From NCBI GenBank assembly GCA_007116445.1, contig SKIM01000047.1, positions 1 to 14,864 of the forward strand: DNA of 14,864 nucleotides, read 5' to 3'. The position numbers and the translations under genes were made by a program. Each line of letters starts with the position of its first letter. Position 1 is the stretch's first letter. The stretch is from Natronohydrobacter sp. Its GTDB lineage: Bacteria > Pseudomonadota > Alphaproteobacteria > Rhodobacterales > Rhodobacteraceae. The notes below the pieces were generated by a model. That model saw only the letters and a program-made list of their open reading frames with translations. It was not told where the DNA came from and searched no databases. This document shows positions 6,013 through 10,670 of the stretch, piece by piece.

Positions 6013-6225
6013 CTAAACCTTGTTCGCCGCCTCATAGGCCAGCCGCGATATCATCGACCGCGAGATGCCGAGGTCATCCAGTTCACGCGTGCTCAGATTG
6101 CTGAGCTCAGTATAAGTCTGCTTATAAACCCGACGCTTCTGCAGTGCGGAGCGAATTTCTGCCAACACACGTCCAAATATTGCAGGACGATGCGTCACGC
6201 TCATATTTTCAGCTACATTTGCCAT
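6013..6225 (-). CDS. ccaF1: DUF1127 small protein, CcaF1-like
   Basis: A 70-residue basic protein whose C-terminal half carries the DUF1127 pattern: RRVYKQTYTELSNLS followed by RELDDLGISRSMI (about residues 31-59). In R. sphaeroides a DUF1127 protein of nearly the same length, CcaF1, is encoded just before the CcsR sRNAs, binds RNA and takes part in their maturation. Here the gene is likewise followed at once by CCUCCUCCC hairpins. The ATG at 6223-6225 has AAAGGTG about eight bases upstream, which decides it over longer in-frame starts; an internal ATG seven codons later (MSVTHRPAIFG) is possible. The Arg/Lys-rich middle (QKRRVYKQ) fits nucleic-acid binding. Family assignment is strong; identity of function with CcaF1 is inferred from context. 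Confidence 0.9.
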   Translation of the reverse strand: MANVAENMSVTHRPAIFGRVLAEIRSALQKRRVYKQTYTELSNLSTRELDDLGISRSMISRLAYEAANKV

Positions 6226-6270
6226 TACAGCGACACCTTTACTCAAACTCTTTCGCTTGTGTTGAGGTGA

Positions 6271-6297
6271 AGATAGTCGATTGCTGCGCTCGCACAA
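6271..6297 (-). promoter_or_regulatory. Candidate promoter of the DUF1127/sRNA transcript
   Basis: On the minus strand TTGTGC (6297-6292) and CTATCT (6276-6271) are spaced by 15 bases, leaving a leader of roughly 35-40 nt before the ATG. In R. sphaeroides this locus is driven by the heat-shock/oxidative-stress sigma factors RpoHI/RpoHII, whose -10 elements resemble CTATNT. The match is modest; a second TTGCAC about 35 bases further upstream is an alternative. Confidence 0.35.
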
Positions 6298-6421
6298 TGA
6301 ATAATGCTGCAATGCGGCTATGCGCTAAGTGCAAGTTTACGCTAGGGAAGTCATGATCTGCGAGAAAATTAGACGCGAGATCGCCAGAATGGCAACTTCA
6401 TTGGCGCATTTCGCACCGCCC

Positions 6422-6859
6422 TTACGATTGCGTTAACACTTCGCGACGCAACGCCTCCGCCGTTTCAGCCATTTCTGAAGCAGGCAATGGCGCGGGGGTG
6501 CTGAAGCCCTCTGTGCCGTCTGACAGGTAGAATGCCGAGGTGACATCGTGAATGTGGAACATGGGCACGACATGTGCATGCGCGTGTGCCACATGGATTC
6601 CGGTATAGAACATCGCCACGCGTTCGACACCATAAAGCCGTTTCATCGAGCGGGCGAGTGTTTGCGCGCAGCTCGTGATCCGGGTGGCCAGTGGCACCGG
6701 CAGATCTTCGAACCATGTGTAATGGGCCTTCGGAATGACCAGCGCATGCCCTTTGCGGATGGGATGCAGATCCAGAAATGCCATGATCTCATCGTCTTCA
6801 TGCAGGATATGTGCCGGCAATGCCCCGGATGCGATCTTGCAAAACAGACAGTCACTCAC
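6422..6859 (-). CDS. HIT-family (histidine triad) protein
   Basis: A 145-residue histidine-triad nucleotide-binding protein, a family that hydrolyses AMP-linked substrates such as phosphoramidates or dinucleotides in the cytoplasm. Seen: the N-terminal CLFCKIASG, the segment HPIRKGHALVIPKAHY, and the triad HAHAHVVP at 92-99 with His92, His94 and His96. The start is taken as GTG at 6857-6859, which places CLFCKI at residue 4 as usual for the family. Six bases upstream of it is a run of ten G (6866-6875) in the Shine-Dalgarno position. An ATG further upstream (6905-6907) would translate the G-run as glycines and add an atypical 16-residue extension. The gene is divergent from mrp. Its exact substrate is not readable from sequence. 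Confidence 0.9.
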   Translation of the reverse strand: MSDCLFCKIASGALPAHILHEDDEIMAFLDLHPIRKGHALVIPKAHYTWFEDLPVPLATRITSCAQTLARSMKRLYGVERVAMFYTGIHVAHAHAHVVPMFHIHDVTSAFYLSDGTEGFSTPAPLPASEMAETAEALRREVLTQS

Positions 6860-6865
6860 GGTAAT

Positions 6866-6875
6866 CCCCCCCCCC
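6866..6875 (-). promoter_or_regulatory. G10 tract in the ribosome-binding position of the HIT gene
   Basis: The plus strand has ten C, so the mRNA of the HIT gene has ten G ending six bases before its GTG start. No other purine-rich ribosome-binding site is near. Length change in such a tract by slippage would alter Shine-Dalgarno pairing and spacing. Confidence 0.55.
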
Positions 6876-6939
6876 GATATCAGCGGCACCGAGTCTTGCA
6901 CGACCATTCGGATTGGGCAATGCGCAGCTGATGTGTCAT

Positions 6940-6968
6940 TTGACTTGTCGTTACCGGTAAAATGTACA
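6940..6968 (+). promoter_or_regulatory. Candidate mrp promoter with nearby palindrome
   Basis: TTGACT (6940-6945) and TGTACA (6963-6968) are 17 bases apart and lie 33 bases before the mrp ATG. TAAAAT at 6958-6963 is a better -10 match but at a poor distance. A perfect 10-bp palindrome TTACCGGTAA lies at 6951-6960 between the elements. Weak evidence. Confidence 0.3.
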
Positions 6969-7000
6969 TGTTTCGCATGCATGATAACGAGGAAGATCTG

Positions 7001-8071
7001 ATGAGCACCTTGCGCGACGACATTCTGGCGGTTCTGGACAAGATCGCGCTGCCCGAAGGCGGCAGCCTGATTTCACATGATCTGGTGCGCGCACTTGTGG
7101 TCGAAGATGGCGCTGTGCGCTTTGTCATCGAAGCTGCGACCCCAGATGCAGCGCGTGCTCTGGCACCTGTGCGTACGGCGGCGCAGGCCGCTGTCGAGGC
7201 GTTGGAGGGGGTTGAGCGTGTCAGTGTCGCGATCACGGCGCATGCGGCCTCTGCGCCAGCGAAAGGGCCTGCGCCCGCGCTGAAATTGGGCCGTCACCCG
7301 GCTGCCCAGCCTGACAAACAGAAGATCAAGGGCATCACCAACATCATTGCGGTCGGTTCCGGCAAGGGGGGAGTCGGAAAATCCACTGTCGCGTCGAACC
7401 TTGCTGTGGCGCTGGGGCGGCATGGCTTGCGCGTGGGGCTTCTGGATGCTGATATCTACGGCCCCAGCCAGCCACGGATGATGGGCGTGGAGCGCCGACC
7501 GGCCTCGCCCGATGGCAAAACGATCATTCCGCTGCAAGCGCATGGCGTGACAATGATCTCCATTGGGTTGATGTTGAAGGAAGACGAGGCCGTGATCTGG
7601 CGCGGTCCGATGTTGATGGGGGCGCTGCAGCAGTTGCTGACGCAGGTCGAATGGGGCGCGCTTGATGTGCTGATCGTGGATATGCCGCCCGGGACGGGCG
7701 ATATTCAGCTGACGCTTTGCTCGAAATTCGATGTGCGCGGGGCCGTGGTCGTCTCAACCCCGCAGGATGTGGCGCTTCTGGATGCGCGCAAGGCGCTGCG
7801 CGCATTTCAGACGCTCAAAACCCCCATTTTGGGCCTGGTCGAAAACATGTCGACCTTCATCTGCCCCAAATGTGGGCATGAAGAGCATATTTTCGGCGAA
7901 GGCGGCGTGCGGCGCGAGGCCGAGCGGCAGGGTTATGATTTTCTCGGTGAGCTGCCGCTGAGTGTCGAGGTGCGTCTGGCCAGTGATGGCGGGATGCCGG
8001 TCGCAGCGACCGACAGCCCGGTGGCAGCTGCCTATGAGCGCATGGCGCGCCGGTTGATCGACCTTCTCTGA
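7001..8071 (+). CDS. mrp: Mrp/ApbC iron-sulfur cluster carrier ATPase
   Basis: A 356-residue cytoplasmic P-loop NTPase of the Mrp/ApbC (NBP35) family, which carries and inserts Fe-S clusters into apoproteins. Domains: an N-terminal MIP18-like (DUF59) domain at about 1-80, a short Ala/Pro-rich linker with KGPAPALKLGRHPAA, then the ATPase with the deviant Walker A GKGGVGKS at 121-128, DADIYGPSQP, the VDMPPGTGD segment, and the cluster-binding CPKC with Cys288 and Cys291. The ATG at 7001 is preceded by GAGGA at 6990-6994, which favours it over an in-frame ATG at 6962. Length and motif order are normal. The gene stands alone: HIT is divergent, and almost 700 bp without a gene follow. Confidence 0.95.
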   Translation: MSTLRDDILAVLDKIALPEGGSLISHDLVRALVVEDGAVRFVIEAATPDAARALAPVRTAAQAAVEALEGVERVSVAITAHAASAPAKGPAPALKLGRHPAAQPDKQKIKGITNIIAVGSGKGGVGKSTVASNLAVALGRHGLRVGLLDADIYGPSQPRMMGVERRPASPDGKTIIPLQAHGVTMISIGLMLKEDEAVIWRGPMLMGALQQLLTQVEWGALDVLIVDMPPGTGDIQLTLCSKFDVRGAVVVSTPQDVALLDARKALRAFQTLKTPILGLVENMSTFICPKCGHEEHIFGEGGVRREAERQGYDFLGELPLSVEVRLASDGGMPVAATDSPVAAAYERMARRLIDLL

Positions 8072-8110
8072 GCCGTTTGGCCGTAGATGGACCCTGACGG
8101 GATGCGACAC

Positions 8111-8135
8111 ATGGCCGGCCATGGAATTCTATGGC
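8111..8135. repeat. Overlapping palindromes after mrp
   Basis: ATGGCCGGCCAT (8111-8122) is a perfect 12-bp palindrome and overlaps a second dyad, GCCAT (8118-8122) with ATGGC (8131-8135), around GGAATTCT. No T-run follows. It lies 40 bp after the mrp stop and has no clear role. Confidence 0.4.
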
Positions 8136-8164
8136 ACAGGTTTTCGTTCTGACGGCGGAAACGC

Positions 8165-8202
8165 AAAATCACGCCGAATCACAGCGCAGTGATTCGGCGT
8201 GA
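8165..8202 (-). terminator. Leftward terminator-like hairpin
   Basis: TCACGCCGAATCAC (8169-8182) and its perfect complement (8189-8202) form a 14-bp stem with a six-base loop. On the minus strand TTTTGCGT follows directly, so the polarity suits a leftward transcript. On the plus strand ATCCTCAAAA follows, so it is a weak terminator for mrp. The stem contains two GANTC sites. Confidence 0.6.
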
Positions 8203-8460
8203 ATCCTCAAAATCGAGGTCTTTTCCACGAGTCTTTTTGCAAATCCCTGCATTTCGGCGCGTAATTTCGTTGCTCGAACGCAACAGTTTGCGCTGCTTGC
8301 TCATTGTTCCGGGATTTTCTGGAACTTTGATTTGCGCCTTCATTTTCGGAGGAGCGCGCATCTATTTCGTGTTGAGCCTGAATTGTTCTCACAAGATGTG
8401 GTAAATATTAACGGGAATCCACAGGATGCTGTGGATAATTGCATCGACATGAGCGCATCT
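8203..8460. other. AT-richer region without a credible gene
   Basis: About 260 bp with lower GC than the surrounding genes. Open frames on both strands are short, Arg/Lys- or Cys-biased and lack a convincing start, so I do not call a gene. Two small hairpins are present: GTTGC/GCAAC at 8269-8284 and GTTCC/GGAAC at 8306-8325. The right end holds a DnaA box within an inverted repeat. Together with the leftward terminator-like stem, an unannotated small RNA on the minus strand is possible. Confidence 0.5.
8415..8438. promoter_or_regulatory. DnaA box within an inverted repeat
   Basis: TGTGGATAA (8430-8438) is the exact complement of the consensus DnaA box TTATCCACA. A second, inverted copy GAATCCACA (8415-8423) differs at two positions, so ATCCACA and TGTGGAT form a dyad around six bases. 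Looser look-alikes occur at 8221 and 8396. The site lies about 80 bp upstream of the estimated start of the UpsM/mraZ leader, which makes regulation of the dcw promoter by DnaA conceivable. Confidence 0.5.
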
Positions 8461-8463
8461 GAC

Positions 8464-8487
8464 TTCCATCGGGTTCCATCTTTTTCC
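8464..8487 (-). promoter_or_regulatory. Candidate MraZ operator (three 10-bp-phased repeats)
   Basis: TTCC begins at 8464, 8474 and 8484, exactly one per 10 bp; the first two extend to TTCCATC. Read on the minus strand this is AGGAA-N5-TGGAA-N5-TGGAA. MraZ of other bacteria binds TGGGN repeats separated by five bases upstream of its own gene, so spacing and position fit while the core differs at one base. Inferred autoregulatory site of the dcw promoter. Confidence 0.45.
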
Positions 8488-8511
8488 TTGATGACCACCC
8501 AGTTCCATGGC

Positions 8512-8722
8512 ATCCCGGTAGCACGATAAGCGAGCAGCAAGGGGCACCAAGACCCCACCGAGGCAAAGAGTTCATACAGGCAACTCGCTCATCAAAAAAG
8601 AGATCCGGCGCGCTCGCGAGCAGCATCCCCTCCCCCAAGGAGTGAGCGCCAACCGGGCCCCAGCGATGGGACAGTCGGCGGATCGAGCGGTGGCAGCAGC
8701 TCGATCCGCCGTTTTCATTTTG
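8512..8722 (+). ncRNA. upsM: UpsM-like sRNA from the mraZ leader
   Basis: In R. sphaeroides the dcw cluster has an unusually long 5' leader from which the abundant 206-nt sRNA UpsM is made by partial termination upstream of mraZ. Here the last 200 bases or so before mraZ have the same layout. There is a 5' domain closed by AGCGAG (8529-8534) and CTCGCT (8584-8589) with an inner GGGG/CCCC hairpin (8541-8556), then a single-stranded A6 stretch (8594-8599) suited to RNase E cleavage. A second domain follows with GGCGC/GCGCC (8607-8611, 8646-8650), a GCTCGCGAGC palindrome at 8612-8621 and a C-rich segment, and finally a strong terminator. The 5' end is an estimate: no clean -10/-35 pair is visible. 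TTGATG at 8488 is one -35 candidate, and GATAAG at 8525 a -10 candidate. Sequence identity to UpsM was not testable. Confidence 0.65.
8676..8722 (+). terminator. Intrinsic terminator upstream of mraZ
   Basis: CGGCGGATCGAGC (8676-8688) pairs perfectly with its complement at 8699-8711 (13 bp, ten-base loop), followed by TTTTCATTTT. It lies 44 bp before the mraZ start and would stop most transcripts from the leader, generating the UpsM-like RNA. Read-through would feed the dcw genes. Confidence 0.88.
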
Positions 8723-8765
8723 AGCGTCAGATCAGGCGCGCGACAATTACAAGGACCGCCGCGCA

Positions 8766-9290
8766 GTGGCACGCAGGTTCAGAAGCACATACCACCAGAA
8801 GGTGGATGCAAAGGGCCGGGTTTCGGTTCCTGCTTCGTTTCGCCGTGTCATTGAAGAGGGCGATCCCGACTGGAGCGCAGGGCAGCGCCCGAATTTCATC
8901 ATTGTTTTTGGTCTGAAATTCCAGAAGCGTCTGGACTGCTTCACGCTGAATGCGATGGAGGCGATAGATGCTAGCATTGATGCGATGCCGCCCGGATCGC
9001 CCGAGCGCAAGAAGCTCGAGCGCGTCTATCATGCCCATTCCATCGAGGCGCAGATCGACGAGGATGGCCGGATTATCCTGCCGCAATCGCTGCGCGACAA
9101 ACTTGAACTTGTCGCCGATGAAAAAGCCCGTTTCGTCGGGATGAACGATCACTTTCAGGTCTGGAAGAATGCGACCTATGAAGGGCTCTATGGGGCCGAT
9201 GATGAAGAAGACGAGGATGAAGATCTCGCGCCCGATTTCGACATGCGGGTGCTGTTTTCTTCAGCCCAGCGGTCCAGCGGCGAGGCGTGA
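8766..9290 (+). CDS. mraZ: MraZ, transcriptional regulator of the dcw cluster
   Basis: MraZ is a DNA-binding protein with two AbrB-like (SpoVT-type) swapped-hairpin domains that assembles into rings and controls its own operon. The 174 residues contain both signature repeats: VDAKGRVSVPASFR near the N-terminus and IDEDGRIILPQSLR in the second half, each with the D-x-x-G-R core. The tail after residue 140 is strongly acidic (DDEEDEDEDLAPD). The start is GTG at 8766 (ARRFRSTYHQKVD), with AAGGA ten bases upstream. Its stop overlaps the ATG of rsmH by one base (TGATG), indicating translational coupling. It is the first gene of the dcw cluster and stands behind a long leader with a terminator, so its expression probably depends on read-through. 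Confidence 0.95.
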   Translation: MARRFRSTYHQKVDAKGRVSVPASFRRVIEEGDPDWSAGQRPNFIIVFGLKFQKRLDCFTLNAMEAIDASIDAMPPGSPERKKLERVYHAHSIEAQIDEDGRIILPQSLRDKLELVADEKARFVGMNDHFQVWKNATYEGLYGADDEEDEDEDLAPDFDMRVLFSSAQRSSGEA

Positions 9291-10279
9291 TGCAGGACGC
9301 GGCAAAACCTCCGCATATCCCTGTTCTGTTGCGTCCGATCCTGCAGCATCTGGCCCCGATCTGCGGTGTCTGGCTTGACGGCACGCTGGGAGCGGGTGGA
9401 TATGCGCGCGCGCTGCTTGATGCGGGCGCCGATCAGGTCATCGGAGTCGATCAGGATCCACTGGCGCTGGAGATGGCGCGCGACTGGGGCGCGTGCTATG
9501 GCGACCGGCTTCGATTGGTCGAAGGCAATTTCGCCCAGCTCGACGCGCATGCCGCTGACCTGATCGATGGGGTGGTGCTCGATCTTGGTGTCTCGTCCAT
9601 GCAGCTCGATCAGGCCGCGCGGGGGTTTTCCTTTGCCAAGGATGGCCCGCTCGACATGCGCATGGCGCAAAGCGGGCCTTCGGCGCGCGACCTGGTCAAT
9701 CAAGAGGAAGAATCGGCGCTGGCCGATATTCTCTATCACTTCGGCGAGGAGCGCGCGTCGCGTCGCATCGCGCGGGCGATCGTGCGGGCGCGGGCCGAGG
9801 CGCCGATCGAGACAACGCTGCAACTGGCTGAAATCGTGGCCAGCTGCCTGCCGCGCCCCAAACCGGGCCAGAGCCATCCGGCGACGCGTAGTTTTCAGGC
9901 GCTGCGCATCGCCGTGAACGCGGAATTCACCGCGCTGGTCGCAGGGCTGGAGGCGTCAGAGCGCGCCTTGAAACCGGGTGGAAAGCTTGCCGTGGTCAGT
10001 TTCCATTCAATGGAAGATCGCGTGGTGAAGCGCTTTCTCGCGGTGCGGTCAGGGCAGGGCGGGCGCGGCAATCGTTACAGTCCTGCAGCCCCACAGAATG
10101 CGGCCCGCTTTCGGTTGATCCAGCGCAGTGGCGTCGTCGCGGATGCGCAGGAACTGGAGGATAATCCGCGCGCGCGCTCGGCGCGGTTGCGCATGGCTGA
10201 AAGGCTTGATGCGCCCGCCGGGGCTGCGCCAAAGGATGAACTGGGCCTTCCGGCCCTTGCGATGGACAAAAAGAGGTAG
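9290..10279 (+). CDS. rsmH: 16S rRNA m4C1402 methyltransferase RsmH (MraW)
   Basis: A 329-residue S-adenosylmethionine-dependent enzyme that N4-methylates cytosine 1402 of 16S rRNA in the decoding centre. Seen: the N-terminal HIPVLLRPIL, the SAM-binding loop DGTLGAGGYARALL, VIGVDQDPLAL, the DLGVSSMQLDQAARGFSF block with DMRM after it, and GKLAVVSFHSMEDRVVKRF near the C-terminus, all characteristic of MraW. The ATG at 9290 shares its A with the mraZ stop codon; a GTG one codon earlier is in frame but less likely. The stop is seven bases before ftsL. Length is normal. Confidence 0.95.
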   Translation: MQDAAKPPHIPVLLRPILQHLAPICGVWLDGTLGAGGYARALLDAGADQVIGVDQDPLALEMARDWGACYGDRLRLVEGNFAQLDAHAADLIDGVVLDLGVSSMQLDQAARGFSFAKDGPLDMRMAQSGPSARDLVNQEEESALADILYHFGEERASRRIARAIVRARAEAPIETTLQLAEIVASCLPRPKPGQSHPATRSFQALRIAVNAEFTALVAGLEASERALKPGGKLAVVSFHSMEDRVVKRFLAVRSGQGGRGNRYSPAAPQNAARFRLIQRSGVVADAQELEDNPRARSARLRMAERLDAPAGAAPKDELGLPALAMDKKR

Positions 10280-10286
10280 AACAGTC

Positions 10287-10670
10287 ATGCGAAGTCTCTT
10301 GTATCTGTGCACGGCCTTGTCCGTGATCGCATTGGCCGCATGGGCGTACCGCGAGAACCATCTGACGCAGCAGGCGATGAACGAGCGCCGCAGTCTGGAA
10401 CGCGAGATTGCGGCCCTTGAGGAGGCGATCAGCATCCAGCGCGCGGAATGGGCCTATCTGAACCGCCCTGACCGCTTGCGCGATCTGGTCGATGTGAATT
10501 TCGCCGAGCTGAAACTGGTGCCGATGACGGGCGCGCATTTCGGTGAAATCGGGCAGATCGTCTATCCGCTGCCGGTTCCGCGTGCCGTGATCACGGATGC
10601 GGTGGATGTCTACGAGGCAGGGGTGGCTGTGCCCGTCTCGTTGAGCCTTGGGCAGGAGGAGCCGCTATGA
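10287..10670 (+). CDS. ftsL: Cell division protein FtsL
   Basis: A small bitopic membrane protein of the divisome, expected to form a complex with FtsB and FtsQ and to help activate FtsW/FtsI. The 127 residues show a single N-terminal transmembrane helix (about residues 3-20, LLYLCTALSVIALAAWAY), then a periplasmic coiled-coil stretch rich in Glu, Arg and Leu (ERRSLEREIAALEEAISI), then the LNRPDRLRDLVDVNF segment common in alphaproteobacterial FtsL. FtsL diverges quickly, so much of the identification rests on position between rsmH and ftsI plus topology. The ATG at 10287 follows AGAGGT; the last codons overlap the ftsI ATG by four bases (ATGA). Confidence 0.88.
   Translation: MRSLLYLCTALSVIALAAWAYRENHLTQQAMNERRSLEREIAALEEAISIQRAEWAYLNRPDRLRDLVDVNFAELKLVPMTGAHFGEIGQIVYPLPVPRAVITDAVDVYEAGVAVPVSLSLGQEEPL

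Noticed and set aside
5675..6104. Plus-strand open frames through the repeats encoding REEE/GRRR-type repeat peptides
   Set aside because: They arise from translating the purine-rich complement of the sRNA array; they lack family features and run opposite to the DUF1127/sRNA transcription unit.
8189..8404. Open frame of about 70 codons after mrp, and overlapping minus-strand frames
   Set aside because: No ribosome-binding site, unlikely composition, overlap with the terminator-like stem and hairpins, and different codon use from real genes nearby.
8200..8460. Chromosome replication origin
   Set aside because: Only one perfect DnaA box and one moderate copy are present, with no typical oriC neighbours (dnaA, hemE, parAB, gid genes) in the window. 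A regulatory DnaA site is the more modest reading.
8500..8722. RNase P RNA, tmRNA, SRP RNA or 6S RNA upstream of mraZ
   Set aside because: The conserved cores of RNase P RNA (GAGGAAAGTCCGGGC-type) and SRP RNA (GGAA tetraloop domain) are absent, and there is no tRNA-like end. Position and terminated-leader layout fit UpsM better.
8642..8854. Small open frame from GTG 8642 running into mraZ, with AAGGAG before it
   Set aside because: The purine stretch directly abuts the GTG, leaving no spacing; the frame passes through the terminator and overlaps mraZ out of frame.
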